Of a stretch of 64,000 nucleotides of DNA, positions 20,519 through 32,500 are shown one piece after another. The position numbers and the translations under genes are program-made. Positions within the stretch are counted from its first letter, which is position 1; each line of letters begins with the position of its first letter. The stretch comes from Metaclostridioides mangenotii (GTDB lineage: Bacteria > Bacillota > Clostridia > Peptostreptococcales > Peptostreptococcaceae), in contig NZ_JAGGJX010000009.1 in NCBI RefSeq assembly GCF_017873185.1, positions 16,366 through 80,365 on the forward strand, written 5' to 3'. The notes below the pieces were generated by a model that saw nothing but the letters and a program-made list of their open reading frames with translations, did not search any database and was not told where the DNA came from.

Positions 20519-20551
20519 CTAAGATTATTACCTTATAGGATAATATCTTAG
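20519..20551 (-). promoter_or_regulatory. Leader hairpin 2 before rplC
   Basis: An imperfect inverted repeat with CTAAGAT at one end and ATCTTAG at the other lies immediately next to hairpin 1. Together they could be a ribosomal-protein binding site or an mRNA-processing signal between rpsJ and rplC. Confidence 0.45.
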
Positions 20552-20565
20552 GTGTCTCTCGTGTC

Positions 20566-20877
20566 TTACAGTTTAATTTCTATATCAACACCTGCTGGTA
20601 AATCCAATCTCATTAATGAATCTACAGTTTTTGGTGTTGGGTTAGCAATGTCTATTAATCTCTTGTGAGTTCTAATTTCAAATTGCTCTCTAGAGTCTTT
20701 GTACTTATGTACAGCTCTTAGTATAGTAACAATTTGTTTCTCTGTTGGTAGTGGCACAGGTCCTGAAACTTGTGAACCAGCTTTTTTAGCAGTATCTACT
20801 ATTTTGCCAGCTGAAAAATCTAATAATTTGTGATCATATGATTTTAGCTTTATTCTTATTTGTTCCTTCTTAGCCAT
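20566..20877 (-). CDS. rpsJ: 30S ribosomal protein S10
   Basis: S10 is a 30S head protein that also acts as NusE in transcription antitermination. The ATG at 20877 ([20 protein letters not shown]) gives the standard 103 residues and follows GGAGGG; a longer frame would add 31 unrelated residues. It is the first gene of the S10 block, about 250 bases downstream of the promoter at 21137-21165. Confidence 0.98.
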   Translation of the reverse strand: MAKKEQIRIKLKSYDHKLLDFSAGKIVDTAKKAGSQVSGPVPLPTEKQIVTILRAVHKYKDSREQFEIRTHKRLIDIANPTPKTVDSLMRLDLPAGVDIEIKL

Positions 20878-21136
20878 TTTGTTTTCCCTCCTTCTTCGAT
20901 TGTTTGTTTCCGTCTCGAGCAATTCTTCCCGATAAACTGATCCGGGTGTGTTGTAATTTCTTAAACACAATTTTTTAAAATTGCATCTTACCGGTGCTGC
21001 TTAACATATTGCCTCTTTTTAGCATACCATTATATTTTAAACGAAAACTGACAATATTACAACCTTTTTTTAATCTTTTTTTAAATTATTATAATCGAGC
21101 AACAAACTCGACTTTATCCGTTTTAAACACTAAATA

Positions 21137-21165
21137 AGTATAAACGTTTTAAAGATTATTGTCAA
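21137..21165 (-). promoter_or_regulatory. Main S10-operon promoter
   Basis: On the minus strand a consensus TTGACA (21165-21160) and TATACT (21142-21137) are separated by exactly 17 bases. It lies just downstream of the tuf terminator and about 250 bases before rpsJ. A second TATAAT at about 21029-21034 lacks a good -35 and may be an accessory start. The 454-base gap between tuf and rpsJ otherwise holds only the terminator and leader. Confidence 0.85.
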
Positions 21166-21210
21166 CAATAATTAAATCCTAGGATCTACCTTTACCAGAT
21201 ACATACATAA

Positions 21211-21264
21211 AATAAAAAGGGATCGAACTCAAAAGCAAAATTCATTACTTCCAAGTCCAACCCC
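21211..21264 (-). terminator. Terminator after tuf
   Basis: In the tuf transcript a 16-bp stem rich in G-U pairs (21264-21249 with 21234-21219) and a 14-base loop is followed by UUUUUAUUUU. It separates the str genes from the S10 promoter. Confidence 0.7.
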
Positions 21265-21331
21265 CTCTATATTATATACTTAGCAGTATATTGTTTTAGT
21301 TTAATTGGCTAATCAATTATTTAAAATTGAA

Positions 21332-22525
21332 TTATTCCATTATAGAAACAACAACTCCTGAAGCAACTGTTCTTCCACCTTCTCTTATCGCGAATCTTTG
21401 TCCTTCTTCTACCGCGATTGAGTTGATTAAGTCTACTTCCATTGTTACGTTATCTCCAGGCATTACCATTTCTATTCCATCTGGTAATTTACAAGCACCT
21501 GTTACGTCTGTTGTTCTTAAGTAAAATTGTGGTCTGTATCCATCAAAGAATGGAGTATGTCTTCCACCCTCTTCTTTTTTAAGAACGTATACTTCTGCAG
21601 TAAATTTAGTGTGAGCTTTTACAGAACCAGCTTTACAAAGAACTTGTCCTCTTTCTATCTCATCTCTTTGGATCCCTCTTAAAAGAGCTCCTATGTTATC
21701 TCCAGCTTGAGCTTGGTCTAGTAATTTTCTGAACATCTCTACTCCAGTTACAACTAACTTTCTTGGAGCTTCTGAAAGACCTACTAGATCTACTTCGTCT
21801 TGAACTTTAAGTATTCCTCTCTCAACTCTACCTGTAGCAACTGTACCTCTACCTGTTATAGAGAATACGTCCTCAACTGGCATTAAGAAATCTTTGTCTA
21901 TATCTCTTTCTGGAGATGGTATATACTCATCTATTTGCTCGAATAAGTCAACTATTTTGTCTCCCCACTCGCTATCTGGATCTTCAAGAGCCATTAAAGC
22001 TGATCCTTTAACTATTGGAGTATCATCTCCTGGGAAGTCATACTCTGATAATAGATCTCTAACTTCCATTTCAACTAACTCTAATAATTCTTCGTCGTCT
22101 ACCATGTCGCATTTGTTTAAGAATACAACGATGTATGGTACACCAACTTGTCTTGAAAGTACTATATGCTCTCTAGTTTGAGGCATTGGTCCATCAGTTG
22201 CAGAAACAACTAGTATAGCACCGTCCATTTGTGCTGCTCCTGTGATCATGTTTTTAACGTAGTCAGCATGTCCTGGGCAGTCAACGTGAGCGTAGTGTCT
22301 GTTTGGAGTTTCATACTCAACGTGAGTTGTAGATATTGTGATTCCTCTTTCTCTTTCTTCTGGAGCTTTATCTATATTAGCGAAGTCTACTGCTTCTCCT
22401 AATTGATATCTAGCATGTAATGTTTTAGTTATAGCTGCAGTTAAAGTAGTTTTACCGTGGTCAACGTGACCTATAGTTCCTATATTAACGTGCGGCTTAG
22501 TTCTTTCGTATTTAGATTTAGCCAT
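21332..22525 (-). CDS. tuf: Elongation factor Tu
   Basis: EF-Tu delivers aminoacyl-tRNA to the ribosome as a GTP complex. The 397-residue protein has the P-loop [10 protein letters not shown] (about 19-28), [12 protein letters not shown] and NKCD guanine-specificity motif. It follows fusA, with a strong hairpin but no U-run between the two. It is followed by a terminator. Only one copy is in this window. Confidence 0.99.
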   Translation of the reverse strand: MAKSKYERTKPHVNIGTIGHVDHGKTTLTAAITKTLHARYQLGEAVDFANIDKAPEERERGITISTTHVEYETPNRHYAHVDCPGHADYVKNMITGAAQMDGAILVVSATDGPMPQTREHIVLSRQVGVPYIVVFLNKCDMVDDEELLELVEMEVRDLLSEYDFPGDDTPIVKGSALMALEDPDSEWGDKIVDLFEQIDEYIPSPERDIDKDFLMPVEDVFSITGRGTVATGRVERGILKVQDEVDLVGLSEAPRKLVVTGVEMFRKLLDQAQAGDNIGALLRGIQRDEIERGQVLCKAGSVKAHTKFTAEVYVLKKEEGGRHTPFFDGYRPQFYLRTTDVTGACKLPDGIEMVMPGDNVTMEVDLINSIAVEEGQRFAIREGGRTVASGVVVSIME

Positions 22526-22552
22526 TTTTTACTTTCCTCCCTTTATTTACAT

Positions 22553-22576
22553 GCTAGGTGGTTTTGACCACCTAGC
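22553..22576 (-). promoter_or_regulatory. Strong hairpin in the fusA-tuf gap
   Basis: A perfect 10-bp stem (GCTAGGTGGT with ACCACCTAGC) and a four-base loop stand just before the tuf ribosome binding site. The downstream sequence is ATGTAAATAAAGG, not a U-run, so an mRNA 5'-end stabiliser or processing site is more likely than a terminator. Confidence 0.6.
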
Positions 22577-22628
22577 TATTGTTTTTAGATTTTTATCTAT
22601 ATTTTATATTAAAAATTTAATAACTTTA

Positions 22629-24701
22629 TTATCCTTGTCTTCCTTCAGCTATTTTCTTAGCTACAGAAGATGGAACTTGCTCATAATGGTCGAATATCAT
22701 AGTATATGTTGCACGACCTTGAGTTGCAGATCTAAGATCTGTAGAGTATCCAAACATTTCTGAAAGTGGAACGAATGCGTTTATAACTTGAGCACCGCTT
22801 CTAGCTTCCATACCTTGGATTAATCCTCTTCTTGAGTTTAAGTCACCCATAACGTCTCCCATGTAATCCTCTGGAGTAACAACTTCAACCTTGAAGTAAG
22901 GCTCAAGAAGTACTGAATTACCTTTCTTAAGGGCGTCTTTGAATGCCATAGAACCTGCCATTTTAAAGGCCATCTCTGAAGAGTCAACCTCATGGTAAGA
23001 TCCGTCGTATAGTTCAACACCAATATCAACAACTGGATATCCAGCTATAACACCTGCGTGCATTGCTCCTTGGATACCTTGATCAACTGGTCCAACATAC
23101 TCCTTAGGTACAGATCCTCCAACAGTTTTGTTTTCGAATTTGTATCCTTCACCTGGCTCAAGTGGATTAACTCTGATCTTAACGTGTCCGTATTGACCTC
23201 TACCACCTGATTGTTTAGAGTACTTATGCTCAACATCAACTGGTTGAGTAATAGTTTCTCTATAGGCAACTTGTGGATCACCAACATTGGCTTCAACTTT
23301 GAATTCTCTAAGAAGTCTATCAACAATAACCTCTAGGTGAAGCTCACCCATACCACCGATTATAGTTTGTCCTGTTTCCTGATCACTTCTAACTCTGAAA
23401 GTTGGATCCTCTTCAGCAAGCTTTTGAAGAGCAACACCCATTTTTTCTTGAGCAGCTTTTGATTTAGGCTCTATTGCAACATCTATAACTGGTTCAGGGA
23501 ATTCCATTGATTCAAGTATTATTGGTGCAGAAGCATCACATAAAGAGTCTCCTGTTGTAGTATCTTTAAGACCAACAGCAGCTGCTATATCTCCTGCAAA
23601 TACTTTTGTTATTTCTTCTCTAGTGTTCGCATGCATTTGTAGTATACGACCAATTCTTTCTCTTTTGTTTTTAGTTGAGTTAAGAACATAAGATCCAGAT
23701 TCTAGAGTTCCAGAGTAAACTCTGAAGAATGCTAATTTACCTACGAATGGGTCAGTCATTATTTTGAATGCAAGAGCTGAAAACGGCTCTTCATCAGAAG
23801 AATGTCTTTCTGCTTCTTCTCCATCTGGTAATATACCTTTTATAGAAGCTATATCAGTTGGAGCTGGTAAATAAGCTAAAACAGCATCTATAAGTAACTG
23901 AACACCTTTATTTCTGTATGCAGTACCACAGAAAACAGGATTCATTTCACAAGCTATTGTAGCTTTTCTTATAGCAACTTTTAATTCATCGTTAGTGATT
24001 TCTTCACCTTCAAGGTATTTAAGCATTAAGTCTTCATCAGTCTCAGCAGTAGCTTCAACTAATTTCTCTCTATACTCAGCTGCCATATCTTTTAAGTCTT
24101 CAGGTATCTCAGTTATTTCCATATCAACACCTAAGTCGTCTTTGTATATAACTGCATTCATTTCTATTAAATCAACGATACCTGTAAAGTAATCTTCTTT
24201 ACCTATTGGCAATTGTAGTGGAACAGCATTTGATGCTAATCTATCCTTCATCATATCTACAACGTTTAGGAAGTCTGCACCTGTTCTATCCATTTTATTT
24301 ACAAACGCTATTCTTGGTACTCCGTAAGTTTCTGCTTGTCTCCATACGTTCTCAGATTGAGGTTCAACCCCACTCTTAGCACAGAATACTGCAACTGCAC
24401 CATCAAGAACTCTAAGAGATCTTTCAACCTCAACTGTAAAGTCAACGTGTCCTGGAGTATCTATAACATTTATTCTATGGTCTTTCCATGTAGCAGTAGT
24501 AGCGGCAGAAGTAATTGTTATACCTCTCTCCTTCTCTTGCTCCATCCAGTCCATTTGAGAAGCCCCTTCATGAGTCTCCCCTATTTTATGAGTTTGCCCA
24601 GTATAAAACAGGATTCTTTCTGTAGTCGTTGTTTTACCTGCATCTATATGAGCCATGATTCCTATGTTCCTTGTTCTCTCCAAAGGAAATTTTCTTTCCA
24701 T
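22629..24701 (-). CDS. fusA: Elongation factor G
   Basis: EF-G catalyses ribosomal translocation. The 690-residue protein has P-loop [13 protein letters not shown] (about 18-30), DTPGHVDF and NKMDR motifs in the GTPase domain, followed by domains II-V of normal length. It lies between rpsG and tuf, and a GGAGG site precedes the ATG. No sign of an internal break. Confidence 0.99.
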   Translation of the reverse strand: MERKFPLERTRNIGIMAHIDAGKTTTTERILFYTGQTHKIGETHEGASQMDWMEQEKERGITITSAATTATWKDHRINVIDTPGHVDFTVEVERSLRVLDGAVAVFCAKSGVEPQSENVWRQAETYGVPRIAFVNKMDRTGADFLNVVDMMKDRLASNAVPLQLPIGKEDYFTGIVDLIEMNAVIYKDDLGVDMEITEIPEDLKDMAAEYREKLVEATAETDEDLMLKYLEGEEITNDELKVAIRKATIACEMNPVFCGTAYRNKGVQLLIDAVLAYLPAPTDIASIKGILPDGEEAERHSSDEEPFSALAFKIMTDPFVGKLAFFRVYSGTLESGSYVLNSTKNKRERIGRILQMHANTREEITKVFAGDIAAAVGLKDTTTGDSLCDASAPIILESMEFPEPVIDVAIEPKSKAAQEKMGVALQKLAEEDPTFRVRSDQETGQTIIGGMGELHLEVIVDRLLREFKVEANVGDPQVAYRETITQPVDVEHKYSKQSGGRGQYGHVKIRVNPLEPGEGYKFENKTVGGSVPKEYVGPVDQGIQGAMHAGVIAGYPVVDIGVELYDGSYHEVDSSEMAFKMAGSMAFKDALKKGNSVLLEPYFKVEVVTPEDYMGDVMGDLNSRRGLIQGMEARSGAQVINAFVPLSEMFGYSTDLRSATQGRATYTMIFDHYEQVPSSVAKKIAEGRQG

Positions 24702-24753
24702 GGTCCTTCCTCCTTATGATATCCTTAATCAATTTATAAGATATCTGTATATG

Positions 24754-25224
24754 CTACCATCTGTAATGAGCAAACGCTCTGTTAGCATCTGCCATTTTAT
24801 GAGTATCTTCTTTCTTCTTAACTGAAGCTCCCGTGTTGTTAGCTGCGTCCATTACTTCTTTAGCAAGCTTTTCAACCATGCCTCTTTCTCCACGATCTCT
24901 CGTGTATTTTACTAACCATCTTAAACCTAAAGTTTGTCTTCTTTCAGGTCTAACCTCGATTGGCACTTGATAGTTAGCTCCACCAACTCTTCTAGCTTTA
25001 ACTTCTAGAACTGGCATTATATTTTCCATAGCTGCTTCAAATACTTCTAGAGCATCCTCTCCTGTACTATCTGCTACTATTGCGAAAGCGTCATAAACGA
25101 TCTTTTGAGCTTTCCCTCTTTTTCCATCTATCATTAAGTTATTTATTAACTTAGTAACTACCGTACTTCCATACATTGGATCTGGTAAAACTTCTCTCTT
25201 TGGAACATTACCTTTTCTTGGCAT
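24754..25224 (-). CDS. rpsG: 30S ribosomal protein S7
   Basis: S7 nucleates the 30S head and contacts E-site tRNA. The 156-residue sequence starts [20 protein letters not shown] and is the normal length. In E. coli S7 represses translation by binding the rpsL-rpsG spacer; here that 126-base spacer holds a hairpin at 25268-25287. Confidence 0.98.
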   Translation of the reverse strand: MPRKGNVPKREVLPDPMYGSTVVTKLINNLMIDGKRGKAQKIVYDAFAIVADSTGEDALEVFEAAMENIMPVLEVKARRVGGANYQVPIEVRPERRQTLGLRWLVKYTRDRGERGMVEKLAKEVMDAANNTGASVKKKEDTHKMADANRAFAHYRW

Positions 25225-25267
25225 TCTGCTTCCCTCCTTAAATATTAAATATTAAATCATAGGTACT

Positions 25268-25287
25268 CGATATGCACTGACATATCG
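25268..25287 (-). promoter_or_regulatory. Hairpin in the rpsL-rpsG spacer
   Basis: A perfect 7-bp stem, CGATATG with CATATCG, with a six-base loop lies in the spacer where S7 autoregulation acts in E. coli. A regulatory role is inferred from position only. Confidence 0.45.
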
Positions 25288-25350
25288 TGATGCCATAAAT
25301 ATATTTCTCTATATTTAAAGCACCTAAACTATAATTAATTTAAACAGTTA

Positions 25351-25773
25351 TTATTTCTTTGCTTCTTTAGGTCTCTTTGCACCATATTTTGATCTAGACT
25401 GCATTCTTTTTTCTACACCTGCAGTATCAAGAGTTCCTCTTAATATGTGGTATCTAACCCCTGGAAGGTCTTTAACTCTTCCTCCCCTTATAAGAACAAC
25501 ACTATGTTCTTGTAGGTTATGTCCTTCTCCTGGTATATAAGCTGAAACCTCTATACCATTAGTAAGTCTAACTCTGGCAACTTTTCTTAACGCTGAGTTA
25601 GGTTTTTTAGGAGTAACTGTTTTTACTGATGTACAAACTCCTCTTTTTTGTGGAGCTTTTATTTCTGTAGCTCTCTTATCAAGTGAGTTATATCCTCTTT
25701 GTAGTGCTGGAGAGTCTGATTTTTTCTCAATAGCTTTTCTACTCTTACGGATTAACTGGTTAATTGTTGGCAT
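25351..25773 (-). CDS. rpsL: 30S ribosomal protein S12
   Basis: S12 monitors decoding at the A site. I use the ATG at 25773 ([18 protein letters not shown]), giving 140 residues, the longer form seen in many Firmicutes with an insert at about residues 20-40. The streptomycin-contact motif [11 protein letters not shown] and the [12 protein letters not shown] segment have wild-type lysines, so streptomycin susceptibility is predicted at this target. First gene of the str unit. Confidence 0.98.
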   Translation of the reverse strand: MPTINQLIRKSRKAIEKKSDSPALQRGYNSLDKRATEIKAPQKRGVCTSVKTVTPKKPNSALRKVARVRLTNGIEVSAYIPGEGHNLQEHSVVLIRGGRVKDLPGVRYHILRGTLDTAGVEKRMQSRSKYGAKRPKEAKK

Positions 25774-25904
25774 TAATCTGCACCTCCTTCTTTTAATTTT
25801 CGATCTAAAACAGATCGCCAACCGGTTCAAAGCTTAGACACATTTACTGAGTCTAACATAGTTTGATGCTTTTAGCTTTAAATAATATTGTAGCATTTAA
25901 AAGC

Positions 25905-25932
25905 CACTAAGAACCCCGTAGGATCCTTAGTG
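25905..25932 (-). terminator. Hairpin in the rpoC-rpsL gap (partial terminator or attenuator)
   Basis: A 12-bp stem (CACTAAGGATCC with GGGGTTCTTAGTG, three G-U pairs) with a tight loop is followed on the minus strand by GGCTTTTAAAT. It could end part of the rpoBC transcript and also lies in the leader of the rpsL promoter just upstream, so it may attenuate both. Confidence 0.55.
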
Positions 25933-25955
25933 TACTCTTAATTACACACTTAAAC

Positions 25956-25984
25956 ATTTTATCATCAGGATAAATGATTGTCAA
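25956..25984 (-). promoter_or_regulatory. Promoter for rpsL-rpsG-fusA-tuf
   Basis: On the minus strand TTGACA (25984-25979) and TAAAAT (25961-25956) have a 17-base spacer, and TGA before the -10 also fits an extended -10. It lies directly after rpoC and gives an approximately 180-base leader before rpsL. Confidence 0.8.
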
Positions 25985-26008
25985 GATTTCTTTTAAACTC
26001 AAGCTTTC

Positions 26009-29000
26009 TTAGGCTTCTACCTTTTCTACTGCTATATTTTTGTATTTCTTCATACCTGTACCAGCTGGTATAAGTTTTCCTAATATAACATTCTCTTTAA
26101 GTCCAATTAAGTTATCTTCTTTACCCTTTATAGCAGCTTCTGTTAATACTCTAGTTGTCTCTTGGAATGATGCCGCTGATAAAAATGAATCCGTAGCAAG
26201 TGATGCTTTAGTTATTCCAAGAAGTACTCTTGTAGCATTAGCAGGTCTTAACCCCTTAGCTTCAGCTTCTTCATTGCACTTATTGAATACTAATACATCT
26301 TCATATCCTCCTGGAAGTAAATCTGTATCTCCAGGATCTTCAACTTTAACTTTTGATAACATCTGTCTAACTATTACTTCTATATGCTTATCGTTTATAT
26401 CAACCCCTTGAAGCCTATAAACTCTCTGCACTTCTTTAACTATATATTCTTGAACTCCTATGATTCCGTTAACTCTTACTATATCGTGAGGGTTAATTGA
26501 ACCTTGAATCAACGGCTCTCCTGCTTTAAGCATTTGACCGTGTTTAACCCTAAGTCTTGAACCATAAGGAATTGCATATACTTCTTTTTCACCTTCACTA
26601 GGTATTATTGTTACTTCTTTTTTCTTGTCAGAGTCGTTTATTTCTACTCTACCTGCAATTTCAGTTATTACAGCAAGACTCTTTGGTTTTCTGGCTTCAA
26701 ATAACTCTTCAACCCTTGGAAGACCTTGAGTTATATCTCCACCGGCAACCCCACCAGTATGGAATGTACGCATTGTAAGCTGTGTACCCGGCTCACCAAT
26801 TGATTGGGCAGCTATGATTCCAACCGCTTCACCAATATGAACTTCCTTACCAGTAGCCAAGTTTTTACCGTAACACTTAGAACAAACTCCATGGTTAGTT
26901 CTACAGTTAAGAACTGTTCTAATGTGTACCAATTTGATTCCAGCGTCTATTATTTTGTCAGCTTCATCTTCTGTTATTCTAGTGTCGGCTTCTACTATAA
27001 CTTCATCAGTTTCCGGATGAACTATAGCATCAACTACATATCTTCCTACTATTCTATCGTAAAGTTCTTCTATAACTTCGTTCCCATCTTTAATAGCTAG
27101 TATCTCTGTAGTATCTGTTGTACCACAGTCGATTTCTCTAACTATAACGTCCTGGCTGACATCAACAAGTCTTCTTGTTAAGTATCCAGACTCGGCAGTA
27201 CGAAGCGCTGTATCAGAAAGTCCTTTTCTGGCACCGTGAGAAGATGTAAAGTACTCAAGTACTGATAAACCTTCACGGAAGTTCGATTTAACTGGGATCT
27301 CCATAGTCTTACCTGAAGCATTGGCCATAAGTCCACGCATACCTGCAAGCTGTCTTATCTGGTTTTTAGATCCTCTGGCTCCAGAATGCGCCATTATATA
27401 TAAGTTATTTAATCTGCTAAGTCCATCCATTAGAGCGTCAGTTACCTTTTCAGTAGTTTCTGTCCAAGTCTCTATAACTCTTTCATATCTCTCTTCATCA
27501 GATATAAGACCTCTTCTGTATGCCTTTTCATATTTATCAACTTTCTTTTCTGCCTCTCCTATATAGATTTCCTTTTCTTTCGGAACATCCATATCAGATA
27601 CGGCAACTGTTATACCTGCTATTGTAGAGAACTTAAATCCTAGAGCTTTAATGTAGTCTAGAAGTTCAGCAGTTATAGTATTTCCATGTCTTATAAAGCA
27701 TTTATTTATTATTTTACCTAGAGATTTCTTGTCAACTAGGAAATCAACTTCCAGTCCGCTCGGATCTTTTTCTCTATCAACAAATCCTAAGTCTTGAGGT
27801 ACGCCTTCATTGAATATAAATCTACCTACAGTACTTTCGATAATGCAACTTGTTCCATCTTCATGAACTCTTCTCATCTTAACAAGAGCGTGAAGATCTA
27901 CAGCTTTATTGAAGTACGCTAGTAACAACTCATTGAAGTCTTTAAATACCATACCAGTTCCTCTTACACCTTCTTGAGCTTCTATTGTTAAATAGTAACT
28001 TCCAAGAACCATATCCTGAGATGGAGTAGTTATAGGTGTACCGTCTTTAGGAGCAAGTATATTGTTTACAGAAAGCATTAAGAATCTAGCCTCTGCTTGT
28101 GCCTCCACTGATAACGGAACGTGAACGGCCATTTGGTCACCGTCAAAGTCAGCATTGTAAGCCGTACATACAAGTGGATGTAGTTTTATAGCTTTACCTT
28201 CAACTAAAATAGGTTCAAATGCTTGAATACCTAATCTGTGTAGTGTCGGCGCACGGTTTAGAAGTACTGGATGACTCTTGATCACGTCTTCTAAAACGTC
28301 CCAAACTTCAGGCTTAACTTTTTCTACTATCGATTTTGCACTCTTAATGTTGTGTGCATAACCCTCTTTAACTAATTTATCCATTACAAATGGCTTAAAT
28401 AGTTCTAGTGCCATCTTCTTAGGAAGACCACATTGGTAGAATTTAAGCTCTGGTCCAACAACGATAACTGAACGTCCTGAATAATCAACACGCTTACCAA
28501 GTAAGTTTTGACGGAAACGTCCTTGCTTACCTTTAAGCATATCTGATAAAGACTTAAGTGGTCTATTACCAGGTCCAGTTACTGGTCTACCTCTTCTACC
28601 ATTATCTATAAGAGCATCTACTGCCTCTTGAAGCATTCTCTTTTCATTTCTTACGATGATGTCAGGAGCTCCAAGTTCTAGTAATCTCTTCAATCTATTA
28701 TTTCTATTTATAACTCTTCTATACAGGTCGTTTAGATCCGAAGTTGCAAATCTTCCACCATCAAGTTGAACCATAGGTCTTAAATCAGGTGGTATAACAG
28801 GAATTGCATCAAGTATCATCCACTCTGGCTTATTTCCAGATTTTTTGAACGCCTCTACAACTTCCAGTCTTCTTATTGTTCTGATTCTCTTTTGTCCTGT
28901 ACTATCTTTAAGTTCTGCTCTTAAATCTTTACTCTGTTGATCTAAGTCAATAGCCTTTAGTAATGATTTTACAGCCTCAGCACCCATTCCAACTTCGAAT

Positions 29001-29494
29001 GTATTGCCATACTTTTCAAGAGCATCTCTGTATTCTTTTTCAGTTAGTAACTGTTTCGCATTAAGTCCAGTCTCTCCTGGATTTACAACTACATACGATG
29101 CAAAGTAAAGAATTTTTTCTAGGAACCTAGGAGACATATCAAGTAAAAGTCCCATTCTACTTGGTATACCTTTAAAATACCATATATGTGACATTGGAGC
29201 AGCTAGCTCTATATGTCCCATTCTCTCTCTTCTTACTTTAGATTTGGTTACTTCAACACCACATCTATCACATACCACACCTTTGTATCTTACTCTTCTG
29301 TATTTACCACAGTGACACTCCCAGTCTTTTTGTGGTCCAAATATTCTTTCGCAGAATAGACCATCTTTTTCTGGTTTTAAAGTACGGTAGTTTATAGTTT
29401 CTGGTTTTTTTACTTCTCCTCTAGACCATTGTCTTATTTTCTCCGGAGAAGCTAAAGCTATTTTTATCGACTCAAAATTGTTTAATTCAAACAA
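26009..29494 (-). CDS. rpoC: DNA-directed RNA polymerase subunit beta-prime
   Basis: Beta-prime forms the catalytic cleft of RNA polymerase with beta. The N-terminal zinc ribbon CHCGKYRRV...CDRCGVEV (about residues 60-80), the Mg-binding [12 protein letters not shown] near 450, and the second zinc site with [13 protein letters not shown] near 880 are intact. The 1161-residue length is the compact Firmicutes form. It follows rpoB by 90 bases and precedes the str genes. Confidence 0.99.
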   Translation of the reverse strand: MFELNNFESIKIALASPEKIRQWSRGEVKKPETINYRTLKPEKDGLFCERIFGPQKDWECHCGKYRRVRYKGVVCDRCGVEVTKSKVRRERMGHIELAAPMSHIWYFKGIPSRMGLLLDMSPRFLEKILYFASYVVVNPGETGLNAKQLLTEKEYRDALEKYGNTFEVGMGAEAVKSLLKAIDLDQQSKDLRAELKDSTGQKRIRTIRRLEVVEAFKKSGNKPEWMILDAIPVIPPDLRPMVQLDGGRFATSDLNDLYRRVINRNNRLKRLLELGAPDIIVRNEKRMLQEAVDALIDNGRRGRPVTGPGNRPLKSLSDMLKGKQGRFRQNLLGKRVDYSGRSVIVVGPELKFYQCGLPKKMALELFKPFVMDKLVKEGYAHNIKSAKSIVEKVKPEVWDVLEDVIKSHPVLLNRAPTLHRLGIQAFEPILVEGKAIKLHPLVCTAYNADFDGDQMAVHVPLSVEAQAEARFLMLSVNNILAPKDGTPITTPSQDMVLGSYYLTIEAQEGVRGTGMVFKDFNELLLAYFNKAVDLHALVKMRRVHEDGTSCIIESTVGRFIFNEGVPQDLGFVDREKDPSGLEVDFLVDKKSLGKIINKCFIRHGNTITAELLDYIKALGFKFSTIAGITVAVSDMDVPKEKEIYIGEAEKKVDKYEKAYRRGLISDEERYERVIETWTETTEKVTDALMDGLSRLNNLYIMAHSGARGSKNQIRQLAGMRGLMANASGKTMEIPVKSNFREGLSVLEYFTSSHGARKGLSDTALRTAESGYLTRRLVDVSQDVIVREIDCGTTDTTEILAIKDGNEVIEELYDRIVGRYVVDAIVHPETDEVIVEADTRITEDEADKIIDAGIKLVHIRTVLNCRTNHGVCSKCYGKNLATGKEVHIGEAVGIIAAQSIGEPGTQLTMRTFHTGGVAGGDITQGLPRVEELFEARKPKSLAVITEIAGRVEINDSDKKKEVTIIPSEGEKEVYAIPYGSRLRVKHGQMLKAGEPLIQGSINPHDIVRVNGIIGVQEYIVKEVQRVYRLQGVDINDKHIEVIVRQMLSKVKVEDPGDTDLLPGGYEDVLVFNKCNEEAEAKGLRPANATRVLLGITKASLATDSFLSAASFQETTRVLTEAAIKGKEDNLIGLKENVILGKLIPAGTGMKKYKNIAVEKVEA

Positions 29495-29584
29495 GGAGTT
29501 CTCTCCCTTCTATTTGATTTTTTCGAAGCATTTATAGCGGAAATTGTACTTACAAAAGCACAATTTCCTATGTGCTATAAAAAA

Positions 29585-32500
29585 TTATACATCAAAGTCC
29601 TCATTGTCATAATCTATGACCTTATCATATTCATCATCTTCAACAAAGCCTTTTAATTCTTCTTCAATTATTTCTTCTGGCTCTTCTTCAGTTTCGTCTT
29701 CTGGTTCTCCATCAGCATCCTCAATAATATGTGCTTCTTCTATCTCTCCCATATTATCTATCATGTCTAACTCAAACTCTTCTATATTAATATCATCGTC
29801 ATCTAAAGACTCTTTAACTTCTATTTCTTGATCTTCATCAGTTAATACTTTTACATCTAAACATAAACTTTGAAGCTCTTTTATTAGAACCTTGAACGAT
29901 TCAGGTATTCCTGGTTCTGGAATATTTTCACCTTTTACTATTGCTTCGTAAGTTCTAACACGTCCTGAGACATCATCAGACTTAACAGTAAGTATCTCTT
30001 GAAGTATGTGAGCAGCTCCATAAGCCTCAAGTGCCCAAACCTCCATCTCTCCGAATCTCTGTCCACCAAATTGTGCTTTGCCACCAAGAGGTTGTTGAGT
30101 TACTAGAGAGTAAGGTCCTGTACTTCTTGCATGTAGCTTATCATCAACCAAATGGTGAAGTTTAAGCATGTACATATAACCTACAGTTATCTTGTTGTCA
30201 AATGGACTTCCTGTTCTACCATCATATAGATCAAGTTTACCATTTCTTGGATATCCTGCATCTTCAAGAGCATCCATGATATCGAACTCATTAGCTCCAT
30301 CAAATACTGATGTCGCAACATACCAACCTAGTTTCTTAGCTGCAAGACCTAAGTGCATCTCAAGAACCTGACCGATATTCATACGAGATGGTATACCTTG
30401 TGGGTTAAGAACTATATCCATAGGAGTTCCATCTTCCATAAACGGCATATCTTCTTCAGGTAATACTCTAGAGATAACCCCTTTATTACCATGACGACCA
30501 GCCATCTTGTCTCCTACTTTTATCTTTCTCTTCTTAGCTATATAACATCTAACAAGTTCATTAACTCCTGGAGATAAATCATCTCCGTTTTCTCTAGTGA
30601 ATAGTTTAATATCTACTATTATTCCTGATTCACCATGAGGAACAGTTAAAGATGTATCTCTAACTTCTCTTGCCTTCTCACCGAATATAGCTCTTAAAAG
30701 TCTTTCTTCGGCAGTAAGCTCAGTCTCTCCTTTTGGAGTAACTTTACCAACTAGGATATCTCCTGAATCAACTTCAGCACCTATTCTGATTATACCTCTT
30801 TCATCTAGGTTCTTAATTGCACTATCCCCTACATTAGGTATATCTCTAGTGATCTCTTCAGGCCCTAGTTTTGTATCTCTAGCCTCACACTCATATTCTT
30901 CTATATGAATTGTAGACAATCTATCTTCTTTAACTAATCTTTCATTTATTAATATGGCATCCTCGTAGTTGTAACCTTCCCATGTCATAAATGCTATAAA
31001 GCAGTTTCTTCCAAGAGCAACTTCTCCAAGATCTGTCGCTGGTCCATCAGCTATAACATCTCCTGCTAGAATTTGTTCTCCCTTGTCTACGATAGGAGTT
31101 TGGTTTACACAAGTACCAGAGTTTGAACGTTTAAATTTAAGAAGATTGTATCTATCTCTGTTTCCATCTTCTCTCTTTATAACTATTTCATCAGCTGTTA
31201 CTCTCTCAGCTACACCAGGGTTTTTAGCAACAACAACGGCTCCTGAGTCTTTAGCTGCTCTGTACTCTATACCAGTACCAATGATCGGTGCCTCTCTTCT
31301 AACTAGCGGCACCGCTTGACGCTGCATGTTTGATCCCATAAGGGCACGGTTGGCGTCATCGTTCTCTAAGAAAGGTATCATTGCAGTCGCAACTGATACA
31401 ACTTGCTTAGGAGATATATCCATATAATCAACTTTATCTTCAGACACTAGTTCAACAGCACCATTTATAGTTCTACAAACAACTCTGCTGTTTACAAATT
31501 GATTGTCATCAGTTAGAGTCTCATTTGCTTGGGCTCTAACGAATAAATCTTCTTCATCAGCAGTTAAGTAGTGTATCTCATGCGTAACTGTCTTTGTCTC
31601 TTTATCATATTTTCTGTACGGTGACTCGATAAAACCAAATTCATTAATTTTAGCGTAAGTACCAAGTGAGTTTATAAGCCCTATATTTGGCCCCTCTGGA
31701 GTCTCTATAGGACACATTCTTCCGTAGTGAGAGTGGTGAACGTCACGCACCTCAAACCCAGCTCTCTCTCTTGAAAGACCACCAGGCCCTAGGGCTGATA
31801 ATCTTCTCTTATGAGTAAGCTCAGACAATGGATTTGTTTGATCCATGAACTGAGACAACTGAGAACTACCAAAGAACTCTTTTATTGCAGCTGATACAGG
31901 TCTTATGTTAACTAACGCTTGTGGCGTTATAGCTTCCATATCCTGAACAGTCATTCTCTCTTTTATAACTCTTTCCATTCTTGAAAAACCAATTCTAACT
32001 TGGTTTTGTAACAATTCACCTACAGATCTTATTCTTCTATTGCCTAGGTGGTCTATATCATCTATATTCCCTACCTCGTAGAATAAGTTGAATTCGTAAT
32101 CTATAGAAGCTATTATATCGTCTAACAGTATGTGTTTAGGAACTAATTCTTTTGATCTTAGTTTTAAAGCTTCTTTTATTTCTTCTTCATCTGTATAGCT
32201 GTCTAATATTTCTTTAAGAGTTGGATAATGTACCTTCTCTTTGATATTTAATTCATCTATGTCAAATTTAATATGCGATTTGATATCTACGAAATTGTTA
32301 CCAGTGACCTTAACATTTTTATCCCCATCAAGTAAAATAGTCACCACGTTAATACCTGAATTTTGTATGTCTTTGGCAACTTCATAAGGGATCTTTTCTC
32401 CAGCTTTAACGTATACTTCACCTGTTTCAGGATGTATAACATCTTCTGCTGATATTCTGTTCATAATTCTGTAGCATAGAGATAACTTCTTGTTGAATTT

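Noticed and set aside
21219..21264. tRNA-like GAGTTCGATCCC suggesting a tRNA 3' half
   Set aside because: No acceptor, D or anticodon arm can be folded; the same bases pair into a long stem followed by a U-run and fit the tuf terminator.
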